Of a DNA stretch of 64,000 bases, positions 35,540-44,246 are shown piece after piece. The position numbers were made by a program, and so were the translations under genes. The DNA comes from PXAP01 sp046483315 (GTDB lineage: Bacteria > Bacteroidota > Bacteroidia > Bacteroidales > PUMT01), in NCBI GenBank assembly GCA_046483315.1, contig JAWODJ010000124.1, forward strand, positions 29,917-93,916, read 5' to 3'. Each line of letters begins with the position of its first letter. The stretch's first letter is position 1. The notes beneath the pieces were generated by a model, which worked only from the letters and a program-made list of their open reading frames with translations, was not told the origin of the DNA and did not search any database.

Positions 35540-36417
35540 TACTCCTTCTTATCCCGTTTATGTTTCCATCTCCGGTGCGACCACAGCCAGAATTGAGGTT
35601 TATGGACAATCTGTTTTTCAAGCTGAGCAACATGAGCATCTGTTATCTCATAATCCGACCTCCCTTCCGAACTGTCAAACAGGGGAATAAAATCAAATTC
35701 ATAATACCCTCTTTTTATCTTATTCATCCTTAAGTATACAACAGCCATATCCATTTTCCTGGCAATCTTTTCCGGGCCAAGATAGACAGGGGTGTCCTGG
35801 TTCAAAAATTCAACCCAGTATTCGGCTTTTTCCTTTGGCGGGGTCTGATCGGCAATAAAAGCTGTTATGGTAGGTATGTCCAGTTTATTATATTCATAAA
35901 TTTTCCTGACGGCAATTTTCATCTGAACAAGTTCGGCACCGAACCTGGATCTCATTTTAAACATCAGGTTATCAACCATTTTATTTTTCAACCGTCTGTA
36001 AATAGTTATACACCTGTACCTTGTTATAAGAGGAAACCCGCACATCCACTCCCAGTTACAGTAATGGCCTATTATACCGGCCACATGCTTCCCCTCCATA
36101 TAATATCTTTCAATAACCTCCGGGTTATTATACCTTACCCTTTGTCTTATCTCATCCTCATCCATAGAAGACTGATATACTGTTTCAACAATAAGGTCGC
36201 TTAAATGCCTGTAAAAACCCTTTGCAATAATACCGATCTCTTCAGCACTTTTTTCAGGAAATGAGTTGTTCAGATTCTCATAAACAACGCTCTTTCTGTA
36301 CCTGAAAACATAATAGAGCAGGTAATAGAGCAGGTCCGATAACAGGTATAACATCCTGAGCGGCAAAAGCCCCATCAATCTTAAAATATGATGAAGAAGA
36401 TAATAAAACAATTTCAT
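35539..36417 (-). CDS. Lipid A biosynthesis-type lysophospholipid acyltransferase (LpxL/HtrB family)
   Basis: A 292-residue inner-membrane acyltransferase with an N-terminal hydrophobic anchor (LLPLRMLYLLSDLLYYLLYY). The HX4E catalytic motif is GHYCNWEWM (His and Glu separated by four residues), and the PxWxHRRWK-like end QFWLWSHRRWKHK is typical. It would add a secondary acyl chain to lipid A or a similar lipid. It lies between the inositol-phosphatase-like gene (21 bp) and the GT2 gene (1-nt overlap). Bacteroidota lipid A is usually underacylated and carries one LpxL-type enzyme, consistent with this gene. Confidence 0.9.
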   Translation of the reverse strand: MKLFYYLLHHILRLMGLLPLRMLYLLSDLLYYLLYYVFRYRKSVVYENLNNSFPEKSAEEIGIIAKGFYRHLSDLIVETVYQSSMDEDEIRQRVRYNNPEVIERYYMEGKHVAGIIGHYCNWEWMCGFPLITRYRCITIYRRLKNKMVDNLMFKMRSRFGAELVQMKIAVRKIYEYNKLDIPTITAFIADQTPPKEKAEYWVEFLNQDTPVYLGPEKIARKMDMAVVYLRMNKIKRGYYEFDFIPLFDSSEGRSDYEITDAHVAQLEKQIVHKPQFWLWSHRRWKHKRDKKE

Positions 36418-36438
36418 ATATCAGTTTCACAAAACAAA

Positions 36439-37236
36439 TCAGCCGGGGTTCATGAACTTTTTGACGGTGGACAGGAACCCGGGGAAAATAGTGTCATTTG
36501 CAGCTACCAGCTCACCTCCGTATAAATAATCATCTCCTCCCTTAAAATCACTTACCCTGCCTCCTGCCCGGCTTACAATAAAAGCACCGGCTGCAACATC
36601 CCATGAATTGAGGCCGTACTCATAAAAAGCATCAAACCTGCCGCAGGCCACATATGACAGATCGACAGCCGCTGAGCCAAGTCTTCGCAATCCATGAGAA
36701 TTTCTCATAAAATATTCAAATGATTCCAGAAAGGGAGCCATCCTGTAAAAATCGGTATAAGGAAACCCTGTGGCAATAAGTGAATCCTTCACAGACTGTG
36801 CGTCGGACACATTAATTTCTTTGCCGTTAAGATATGCAGAAGCTCCCTCCCATGAATAAAAACATTCATTAAGGTTTATTTCATAAACAACCCCCAGAAT
36901 AACCCTGTTGTCATTTATTAATGCAATACTAACTGAAAAAGGGGGCAAGCCATGAATAAAATTGGTAGTGCCGTCAAGAGGATCAATAATCCAGTTCAGC
37001 CCCTTATTGTTTTTTTCTCCTGTTCCTTCTTCAGCAATGAATCCTGCCCCGGGAAGAAGTTTGCCAAGCTGGCTGACAAGCATAGTTTCTGCCTTTTTGT
37101 CCACATAGGAAACATAATTGTGAAGTCCTTTGGCTTCCACCTTATCGGATGTAAATGACAAACTTTCTTTACGTATAAAATCACCCGTTTCCCTGGCAAT
37201 GTCTTTAACTTTAGTACATAAAATTTTAAGATCCAT
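36439..37236 (-). CDS. Inositol monophosphatase-family phosphatase
   Basis: A 265-residue cytoplasmic Mg-dependent phosphatase. The metal-binding signatures are FIAEEGTG, WIIDPLDGTTNFIHGLPPFS and, near the end, NSWDVAAGAFIVSRAGGRVSDF. These are the three motifs of the IMPase/SuhB family. Substrates in bacteria range from inositol phosphate to other sugar phosphates, and a regulatory role like SuhB is also possible, so no symbol is given. It lies in a run of same-strand genes with 72 bp to mtaB upstream and 21 bp to the acyltransferase. Confidence 0.92.
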   Translation of the reverse strand: MDLKILCTKVKDIARETGDFIRKESLSFTSDKVEAKGLHNYVSYVDKKAETMLVSQLGKLLPGAGFIAEEGTGEKNNKGLNWIIDPLDGTTNFIHGLPPFSVSIALINDNRVILGVVYEINLNECFYSWEGASAYLNGKEINVSDAQSVKDSLIATGFPYTDFYRMAPFLESFEYFMRNSHGLRRLGSAAVDLSYVACGRFDAFYEYGLNSWDVAAGAFIVSRAGGRVSDFKGGDDYLYGGELVAANDTIFPGFLSTVKKFMNPG

Positions 37237-37308
37237 ACTTTAAAAAACTTTTATATTAAACCTGCCGGGATATGCTCCCGGTCATAATCCGGCAAATAAA
37301 CAATATTT

Positions 37309-38616
37309 TTACATCCTCACCAATCCTTTCATTACACCATTTTCACCAACAGCTATCAACTCAGCATCCATCAGCCGGTTAATAGCTTTTTCATCAGCAG
37401 GAGCTTCCACCTTAATATAGTTTCCCGTAAAACCATACATCCTGCCCTTTTTATTATATGCCTCGAACAGGACCTTGTGCACCTTCCCGACATTTTTTTC
37501 ATGGAATACCTTAAGTTTCTCGTCAGCCAGCGCATGCAGCAATTTACTCCGGCTCTCCTTCTTTTCCGGTGGCACCTTTCCCGGAAGACGGGCAGCCCGG
37601 GTGTTATTACGTTCGGAATAGGTAAAAACATGCAAAAAAGCTATATCACTATTTTTAACAAATGTATATGTTTCATTGAAGTCCGCATCACTTTCACCAG
37701 GAAAACCTGTGATCACATCAGCACCAACTCCTGCATCCGGGATTTCACTCCTGATCTTCTTTATCCGGTCTGTAAAAAGCAAGGTAAGATATCTTCTGTT
37801 CATTTTTTCAAGAATCCTGTCACAACCCGACTGCAAAGGAAGATGGAAATGAGGGGCAAATCGTTGACTTCCTGCCACAAAATTAATTATCCGGTCACTC
37901 AGAAGGTCGGGTTCTATTGACGATAACCTTATCCTGTCGATATTTGTATGTTGTTCAAGCTTTTTAAGAAGCTCAGCCAAACCACCGGAACCTGGTTTTC
38001 CAAAATCACCGATATTAACTCCGGTCAACACTATTTCCTTTACGCCGCTTTGCTCAATCCTTTTTGCCTGCATCAGGATATCGTCAACCTTTGCACTGCG
38101 GCTGCGCCCCCTGGCAAGTGGTATTGTGCAATAGGAGCAGAAATAGTCACAGCCATCCTGAATCTTCAGGAATGAGCGGGTTCTGTCAGCTAAAGAATAT
38201 GAGGGAGAAAAACTTTCTTCATGAATTATCTGACCAACATGTACCAAAGGCTCACGATTTTTACTGAAATCACCGGCATACTCAAAAATTTTGAATTTTT
38301 CCTTTGATCCCAGAACAATGTCAACACCGGGTATTCGGGCTATATTATCTGCTTTAAGCTGTGAATAACACCCCACAACGGCAACAAAGGCCCCGGGAGA
38401 AGTTCTCACTGCCTTATTGATAATATTCCGGCACTTTTTCTCTGCACTTGCCGTAACAGTGCATGTATTTATAACAACAATATCTGCTGTCCTGCTGCCA
38501 AAACCGACCTTTTGAAAGCCCCTCCCGGCAAAAAGCCTCTCAATAGTCGAAGTCTCAGCAAAGTTCAGCTTACAACCCAAAGTATAAAATGCAACTTCCG
38601 GAATTTTATCCATCAA
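37309..38616 (-). CDS. mtaB: tRNA t6A37 methylthiotransferase (MtaB type)
   Basis: A 435-residue radical-SAM methylthiotransferase that converts t6A37 to ms2t6A37 in tRNA. The N-terminal MTTase domain carries three cysteines for one cluster (FYTLGCKLN, INTCTVTASAEKKC, VVGCYSQLKA). The radical-SAM motif is DGCDYFCSYCTIPLARGRSRS, with the CxxxCxxC cluster ligands. A TRAM-like RNA-binding domain forms the last ~65 residues. GCKLN and the CTIPLARGRSRS context fit MtaB better than MiaB or RimO. It is part of a long co-directional run after ppx. Confidence 0.93.
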   Translation of the reverse strand: MMDKIPEVAFYTLGCKLNFAETSTIERLFAGRGFQKVGFGSRTADIVVINTCTVTASAEKKCRNIINKAVRTSPGAFVAVVGCYSQLKADNIARIPGVDIVLGSKEKFKIFEYAGDFSKNREPLVHVGQIIHEESFSPSYSLADRTRSFLKIQDGCDYFCSYCTIPLARGRSRSAKVDDILMQAKRIEQSGVKEIVLTGVNIGDFGKPGSGGLAELLKKLEQHTNIDRIRLSSIEPDLLSDRIINFVAGSQRFAPHFHLPLQSGCDRILEKMNRRYLTLLFTDRIKKIRSEIPDAGVGADVITGFPGESDADFNETYTFVKNSDIAFLHVFTYSERNNTRAARLPGKVPPEKKESRSKLLHALADEKLKVFHEKNVGKVHKVLFEAYNKKGRMYGFTGNYIKVEAPADEKAINRLMDAELIAVGENGVMKGLVRM

Positions 38617-38713
38617 CAGTCAGTAATAAATTTATTTTTACGGGGATGGCAATTATAATTAAAAAGGCATAAAGACAGTCCTTAATTGACAACAAAACAC
38701 TTTGCAGTAAATA

Positions 38714-39622
38714 TCAGGCCACGGTTGACTTTTCCCTGCGGTAAATATTATAAAGCTGATGAACTATACCATCAGATACACCGATTTTCGGCACCAGAAG
38801 TTTTTTTGCTTTTGTCCATTTCATGATCCTGAGAAATAATTCCGTTGCCGGAATGATAACATCAGCCCGGTCGGGATTAAACCCCAAATCCTTTATCCGT
38901 TCTTCAACTGTAAACGACCCGATATAATTGTATATATCCTTGAGCTTTTTTGCCGTAAGTGGCACCCCCTCTTTTTTGCCTGAGAGTCTGAAAACTTTAT
39001 TTATGTTTCCTCCTGAACCGATCAGTTCCACAGGTTTATACCTGGCTGTCATATCCTTAAGAAACTCCTTCAGTCTGCCGTACTCCTTTTGAGTCACCTC
39101 CCCGTTAAGAAACCGAATAGTGCCGATATTAAACGATCCCGAAGAAATCACTTTCTTATTTGAAAAAAGAGTTATCTCGGTGCTTCCACCCCCTACATCA
39201 ACATAAAAATATGATTTGTCATTATTTATCATCTCCACTATCCTGTTGGAATATACAAGTTCAGCTTCCTGTTGCCCGTCAATAACATCAATAATTATAC
39301 CGGTACGGTCCTTAATGTACTGCACTATATTGGCCGAGTTGGAGGCCTCTCTCATGGCAGAAGTAGCACATGCCCTGTAGCTTACAACATCCTGAACTAT
39401 CATAAGATGCTTGAAGGCAGAAATAGTATGCATCAGTTTTTCAATTTTCGCAGATCTTATGATTCCTTCATTATAGAATGCATCTTCACCCAACCTCACA
39501 GGCATTCTTATCAGTTCAGACTTTTTAAAGTAAACCTCATCCTTATCCTCAATTACATTCATGAACAAAAGCCTGATGGCATTCGAACCTATGTCTATGG
39601 CTGCAAATTTTAATAGCTTCAA
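38714..39622 (-). CDS. ppx: Ppx/GppA-family exopolyphosphatase
   Basis: A 302-residue protein with the ASKHA-fold phosphate motifs AAIDIGSNAIRLLFMNV and YFYVDVGGGSTEITLFSN, and a third loop IGSGGNINKVFRL. The length corresponds to the short two-domain version without the C-terminal HD part of E. coli PPX. It should release phosphate from polyphosphate ends or hydrolyse pppGpp. The gene begins 16 bp after ppk1, so synthesis and breakdown of polyphosphate are encoded together. Confidence 0.92.
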   Translation of the reverse strand: MKLLKFAAIDIGSNAIRLLFMNVIEDKDEVYFKKSELIRMPVRLGEDAFYNEGIIRSAKIEKLMHTISAFKHLMIVQDVVSYRACATSAMREASNSANIVQYIKDRTGIIIDVIDGQQEAELVYSNRIVEMINNDKSYFYVDVGGGSTEITLFSNKKVISSGSFNIGTIRFLNGEVTQKEYGRLKEFLKDMTARYKPVELIGSGGNINKVFRLSGKKEGVPLTAKKLKDIYNYIGSFTVEERIKDLGFNPDRADVIIPATELFLRIMKWTKAKKLLVPKIGVSDGIVHQLYNIYRREKSTVA

Positions 39623-39638
39623 AACTCAAAAATTTATT

Positions 39639-41702
39639 TTACGGATTTCTTTTTAAATATTTATAAAATTCAAGCTGAGAGCGTACCTGCTTTTTATTGT
39701 TATCTCTTTTATATTGATTATCCTGCTGCCTGTTCAAAATTCTTGCTTTAACATTATCTTCCCACTGCAGATCAATCTGTTTTTTTAACTCTTCCTGAAG
39801 GTCGGGATCATAAATCGGGGCTGTGACCTCAATCCTGTGATCCAGGTTCCTCGACATCCAGTCCGCCGACGAGATAAAATACAGGTTCCGGTTGTTGTTG
39901 CAAAAAACAAAAATTCTTGAATGCTCCAGAAAGGTATCGACAATACTTATCGCCTCAATATTATCACTTAGTCCGGGTACACCGGGGATAAGGGAACAAA
40001 TACCCCTCACAATCAGCCTGATCTTAACCCCGGCATTACCGGCCTGGTATAATTTCTTGATCATGTCCTTATCCACCAGGCTGTTTGTTTTAATTATTAT
40101 CCATGCATCGCGTCCGATCTTCCTGTTCTTTATCTCATTGTCAATAAGGTTCATTAAGCGACGGCGTGCATAGTTCGGAGAGAGAAGAAGGGATTTATAT
40201 GAAAATGTTTTAAATGTATTGTCAAAGAAGAGAAACACCTTTTTAACTTCTGCTGAGATTTTCTTATCCCTGGTAAGAAGAGTGGTATCAGAATATATTT
40301 TTGCATTCCCCTCGTGAAAATTTCCTGTACTAATCCCGGTATAATTTACAATGGTCCTTCCTTCACGACGACTTATCAATACAAGTTTGCAATGCACTTT
40401 CAGACCCCGGATGCCGAACAGCACTTTTACCCCTACCTCCTCCATTTTCCTGGACCAGTATATATTGGCCTTCTCATCAAACCTGGCCTGTAACTCAATT
40501 ATCACGGTTACCTGCTTACCATTTCTTGCAGCATTGATAAGGGCATTTATAACCTTCGAATTTCTCGCTACACGGTAAAGAGTTATATTTATGGAAATCA
40601 CTTTGGGATCAATTGCAGCTTCCCGGAGCCAGCTTATGAAATCCATAAACCTCTGGTAAGGATAATGAAGCAGAAGGTCTTTCTCAGCAATCACATCGAA
40701 TATACTGCTATTTGGCTTGATCCGCCAGTGTGAAACCGGAATATGCGGGGGATTAACAAGATGGGGTATCCCAAAGCCGGGAAAATCCATAAAATCTTTG
40801 AAATTATGGTATCTGCCTCCGGGAATCAGATTGTCATCATCATCCAGGGCCATCTCCCTGACAAAATAATTAATCATGTCAGCAGGAATTGACCTGTCAT
40901 ACACGAATCTTACAGGCTGACCTTTGTTGCGCCGGCTTACACTTTTTGAAATTTTCTCAATAAAACTCTGTGAAAGATCATTATCAACATCAAGTTCAGC
41001 ATCCCGGGTTATTTTAATTGTAAAAGCTTCAAACTTATTGAAATGAAAAATGGTAAATACATCCTGCAGACAAAACCTGATTACATCATCAAGTATAATA
41101 AGGTACCTCTTTCCTCCGCCTGAAGGTAATACCAGAAAACGGGAAATATTATTGGGGACTTCAATAAGGGCATACTCAGTATTAACAGATTCATCATCAC
41201 TGGTAAGCTTGGTTGCCAGGTATATGGCCTTATCTTTAAGATAGGGGAAGCAATCGACGTTATGCAGCATTATTACCGAAAGCATAGGTTTTATCTCTTC
41301 CTCAAAGTAGGTTTTTACAAAATCAGTTTGTGATTTATCTAACTGTTTCTCATTTATAATAAAAATATTCTCTTTTTCAAGCTCTTTGATAATTCCCTGG
41401 TAGATCTGCTGAAACTGGGCCTGCTGATCAATTACGATCTGCTGTATTTGCTTCAGAACATTCTTGGGTTTATCACCGATCATTTTTCTCATGTCACGGC
41501 TGACATTGCGGTCATAATCCATCATACGCTTAACCGTAGCAACCCTCACCTTAAAAAATTCATCAAGGTTGTTGGAAAAGATTCCCAGAAATTTTATCCG
41601 CTCCATTAATGGCAATGAAGGATCAGCAGCTTCCTGAAGAACACGGTGGTTAAACGAAAGCCAGCTTATCTCCCTGTTTATTATTCTCTTTTGTTTTGCC
41701 AT
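39639..41702 (-). CDS. ppk1: Polyphosphate kinase 1
   Basis: A 687-residue enzyme that polymerises the gamma-phosphate of ATP into polyphosphate. It has the PPK1 order of domains: N-terminal helical domain (FINREISWLSFNHRVLQEA in modified form INREISWLSFN), head domain, and two PLD-like C-terminal domains. The autophosphorylated His lies in GLKVHCKLVLISRR, and the following IVNYTGISTGNFHEGNAKIY and SADWMSRNLDHRIEV segments are diagnostic. It is flanked by a SixA-like phosphatase (31 bp upstream) and ppx (16 bp downstream). No damage was seen. Confidence 0.95.
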   Translation of the reverse strand: MAKQKRIINREISWLSFNHRVLQEAADPSLPLMERIKFLGIFSNNLDEFFKVRVATVKRMMDYDRNVSRDMRKMIGDKPKNVLKQIQQIVIDQQAQFQQIYQGIIKELEKENIFIINEKQLDKSQTDFVKTYFEEEIKPMLSVIMLHNVDCFPYLKDKAIYLATKLTSDDESVNTEYALIEVPNNISRFLVLPSGGGKRYLIILDDVIRFCLQDVFTIFHFNKFEAFTIKITRDAELDVDNDLSQSFIEKISKSVSRRNKGQPVRFVYDRSIPADMINYFVREMALDDDDNLIPGGRYHNFKDFMDFPGFGIPHLVNPPHIPVSHWRIKPNSSIFDVIAEKDLLLHYPYQRFMDFISWLREAAIDPKVISINITLYRVARNSKVINALINAARNGKQVTVIIELQARFDEKANIYWSRKMEEVGVKVLFGIRGLKVHCKLVLISRREGRTIVNYTGISTGNFHEGNAKIYSDTTLLTRDKKISAEVKKVFLFFDNTFKTFSYKSLLLSPNYARRRLMNLIDNEIKNRKIGRDAWIIIKTNSLVDKDMIKKLYQAGNAGVKIRLIVRGICSLIPGVPGLSDNIEAISIVDTFLEHSRIFVFCNNNRNLYFISSADWMSRNLDHRIEVTAPIYDPDLQEELKKQIDLQWEDNVKARILNRQQDNQYKRDNNKKQVRSQLEFYKYLKRNP

Positions 41703-41733
41703 ATCGGATTATCGGGCAAATAATTTTCCTTTT

Positions 41734-42234
41734 CTATTTTTTTTTCGGGTAATCAAACTGGTATTCTGCCAGTTTTGTCTTGTGTATCTCCTTCCAGTCA
41801 GATACATCAAAAACAAGTTTCACCACTCCGCTTGTAGGAATATTATTTATTTTATCTTTCAGAAAATTATTTGCAAAATATGTAAAATCAGGATTATGTC
41901 CGAATATCATAACTGATTCCTCACTATCATCAAGTTCTGATATAATTTTCATGATATAATCTTCACCCGACATATAAAGACCCTCATTTATAAAAAAACG
42001 AGACATGGGGATCCTGAGCTCCCGGGCATAAATTATGGCTGTATGCATGGCCCTGTTGGCCGGACTTGAAATAATCCGCCATGGTTCTTCGCCCCTGTGT
42101 TTCATCCTTTGTGCCATATCATATGCATTTCTCAGTCCCCTCTCAGCCAGAGGGCGGTCAATATCGGACCAGGCAGGAAAATCCCATGAAGATTTGGCGT
42201 GCCGTCCAACATACAAAGTTCTTTTCTTTGTCAT
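41734..42234 (-). CDS. SixA-like histidine phosphatase
   Basis: A 166-residue member of the histidine phosphatase (phosphoglycerate mutase-like) superfamily. The catalytic RHG motif appears as YVGRHAKSSWD, where His replaces the usual position in the SixA group RHxKS. The second His lies in MIFGHNPDFTYFANNF, and the Arg of ISSPANRAMHTA is present. E. coli SixA removes phosphate from the His of signalling phosphotransferases, so an action on phosphohistidine is plausible. It is located between phoH and ppk1 with about 30-bp spacers. Confidence 0.87.
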   Translation of the reverse strand: MTKKRTLYVGRHAKSSWDFPAWSDIDRPLAERGLRNAYDMAQRMKHRGEEPWRIISSPANRAMHTAIIYARELRIPMSRFFINEGLYMSGEDYIMKIISELDDSEESVMIFGHNPDFTYFANNFLKDKINNIPTSGVVKLVFDVSDWKEIHKTKLAEYQFDYPKKK

Positions 42235-42263
42235 TATAATCTGTATTAATTATCAACCCGACA

Positions 42264-43586
42264 TTAAAGCAAGTGGCTGGCTAACTCCGACAGATAGCTT
42301 CTTTCTCCTTTCACCAGATTGACATGGGCAAAAAGTTCCTGTCCCTTCATCTTATCTGTCATATAGCTCAAACCATTGGATTTCATATCAAGGTATGGAG
42401 AATCTATCTGATGAATATCTCCTGTAAAAACTATCTTGGTATTTTCACCTGCACGGGTAATAATTGTTTTCACCTCATGAGGTGTAAGGTTCTGAGCCTC
42501 ATCAACAATAAAAAATACATCCGACAGGCTTCGCCCCCTGATATATGCCAAAGGTGTTATTACAAGCTTTTCAGCACGTTCCATCTCTTCAATTTTGGTA
42601 AACTCTCTGCTTTGCGGTTTGAATTTATTTTTTATTACCGAAAGATTGTCAAAGAGGGGTTGCATATAGGGGCCTATTTTCTCACTTACATCACCGGGTA
42701 AAAAACCCATATCCCTGTTTGCAAGAGGTATTATCGGACGTGCAAGTAATATCTGCTTGTACCTTTTTTCCTGATGCAGTGCCGTAGCAAGGGCAAGAAG
42801 AGTTTTTCCCGTTCCGGCCTTACCTGTAAGAGAAGTTAACTGGATCTCAGGTCTTATAAGTGCATCTATGGAAAATGTCTGTTCAGCATTTCTGGGTTCT
42901 ATACCATAAACCCGGTACTTTTCCACCCGTTCAATTACTTTTCTGAAAGGGTCATAATGCGCCAGAACAGAAGCCTTGGCACTTCTTAATATATAATACT
43001 GGTGTGGTTCCGGATCAAGACTGAAAGAACCGGCAGGAACACCTTCGGGTTCTTCATATAATCTGGAAATGAGCGTATCATCAAAATCTTCATGCATTTC
43101 AATAGCCCTGTCCATCGATTCAAGGTTTGCCACCTTATCAGATTCATAATCCTGTGAAAGAATTCCAAGGGACTTGGCTTTCATCCTGAGGTTGATGTCT
43201 TTCGAAATCAGTATAACAGGACGCCTGTTAAACCTTTTGCTTAGGTGCTGGGTAATGGCAAGTATCCGGTGGTCTGCTGTTTTCTCGGGAAACGATTCAC
43301 ACATTTCTTCTGAAAAGGGTTTCCCCGTTTCAATGGAAAGCTTACCCAGTCCTCTTCCGAGTTTCAATCCTCCGTTGAAAAGATGGTCTCCTGATATTTT
43401 ATCAAGCTCACGGGTGAACTCCCTTGCATGGTAATTGATAAGATCATTCCCTCTTTTCAGTTTATCCAGTTCTTCCAGAACCACAATAGGTACTACAAGA
43501 TCATTATCCTGAAAGCGATAGATGCATTTGTAGTCGTGAAGCAAAACATTAGTATCAAGAACAAAAGTCTTCTTTATATTTCCCAT
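42264..43586 (-). CDS. phoH: PhoH-family protein with N-terminal PIN domain (YlaK/PhoH2-like)
   Basis: A 440-residue fusion: the PIN domain is at the start (KKTFVLDTNVLLHDY, then VVLEELDKLK) and the PhoH ATPase/helicase-like domain follows (LTSLTGKAGTGKTLLALATA Walker A, FFIVDEAQNLTPHE Walker B). PhoH2-type proteins combine RNA cleavage by the PIN domain with ATP-driven unwinding in the cases studied. The Asp residues of the PIN active site (FVLDTN, and the acidic Glu in LEELD) are present. It is the first gene of the polyphosphate run and is divergent from the nitroreductase. The promoter region is short and AT-rich. Confidence 0.92.
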   Translation of the reverse strand: MGNIKKTFVLDTNVLLHDYKCIYRFQDNDLVVPIVVLEELDKLKRGNDLINYHAREFTRELDKISGDHLFNGGLKLGRGLGKLSIETGKPFSEEMCESFPEKTADHRILAITQHLSKRFNRRPVILISKDINLRMKAKSLGILSQDYESDKVANLESMDRAIEMHEDFDDTLISRLYEEPEGVPAGSFSLDPEPHQYYILRSAKASVLAHYDPFRKVIERVEKYRVYGIEPRNAEQTFSIDALIRPEIQLTSLTGKAGTGKTLLALATALHQEKRYKQILLARPIIPLANRDMGFLPGDVSEKIGPYMQPLFDNLSVIKNKFKPQSREFTKIEEMERAEKLVITPLAYIRGRSLSDVFFIVDEAQNLTPHEVKTIITRAGENTKIVFTGDIHQIDSPYLDMKSNGLSYMTDKMKGQELFAHVNLVKGERSYLSELASHLL

Positions 43587-43674
43587 TGATCAGCCTGCAA
43601 TTAAATCATTTTACAATTCCAAAAATAATGAAATAAAATGGTTTTTGCCTGCGTGAAGCTTGTTAAATAAGTCT

Positions 43675-43682
43675 TAAATTTG
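43675..43682 (+). promoter_or_regulatory. Probable -7 element upstream of the nitroreductase
   Basis: TAAATTTG fits the TAnnTTTG consensus, 55 bp before the ATG. The nearest upstream TTTG is 27 bp away, longer than the usual 19-21 bp, so support is partial. Confidence 0.4.
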
Positions 43683-43736
43683 TCTGCCGGAAAAAGCTGT
43701 TCAAAAATTTACATAACCTGAAACAATCAAATTATC

Positions 43737-44246
43737 ATGGAAGCAACTGAAGCATTATTTACACGCCGGAGCATCCGGAAATTTAAACCCGTACCTGTTC
43801 CCGATGATCAGTTAAATACCATACTTAAAGCCGGCATGTATGCCCCTTCAGCCAGGAATGAACAACCCTGGCATTTCATTGTAACAAACAAAGAAGACCT
43901 CAAAGAAAAGCTAATGAAGGCCCATCCCTATGCCTCCATGTTAAGTGAAGCTCCGCTGGCAATTCTTGTTTGCGCTGACACAGATCTGGAACTTAGTACC
44001 GGCTACTGGCCAATAGATTGCGCTGCAGCTACACAGAATATACTCCTGGCAGCCCATGCCAACGGAATAGGTTCTGTCTGGCTGGGTGTGCATCCGCGCC
44101 GGGAGAGAAAAGATGCAATAAGAAACATATTTGATCTTCCCGGTAATATAGAGCCCTTTGCCCTTATAGCCCTCGGTTATCCTGCGGAAGAGAAAGAGAA
44201 ACCTGAAAGATTCAAAGAAAACAGAATTCACATAAATGAATGGTAA
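43737..44246 (+). CDS. Nitroreductase-family flavoprotein
   Basis: A 169-residue FMN-dependent oxidoreductase. The FMN-binding opening is TRRSIRKFKPVPVPDDQL, followed by MYAPSARNEQPWHFIV. The central helix CAAATQNILLAAHANGIGSVW and the C-terminal ALIALGYPAEEK are standard for the family. Substrates in vivo are generally unknown and could be quinones, nitroaromatics or flavins. It overlaps folC by 7 bp. Confidence 0.92.
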   Translation: MEATEALFTRRSIRKFKPVPVPDDQLNTILKAGMYAPSARNEQPWHFIVTNKEDLKEKLMKAHPYASMLSEAPLAILVCADTDLELSTGYWPIDCAAATQNILLAAHANGIGSVWLGVHPRRERKDAIRNIFDLPGNIEPFALIALGYPAEEKEKPERFKENRIHINEW

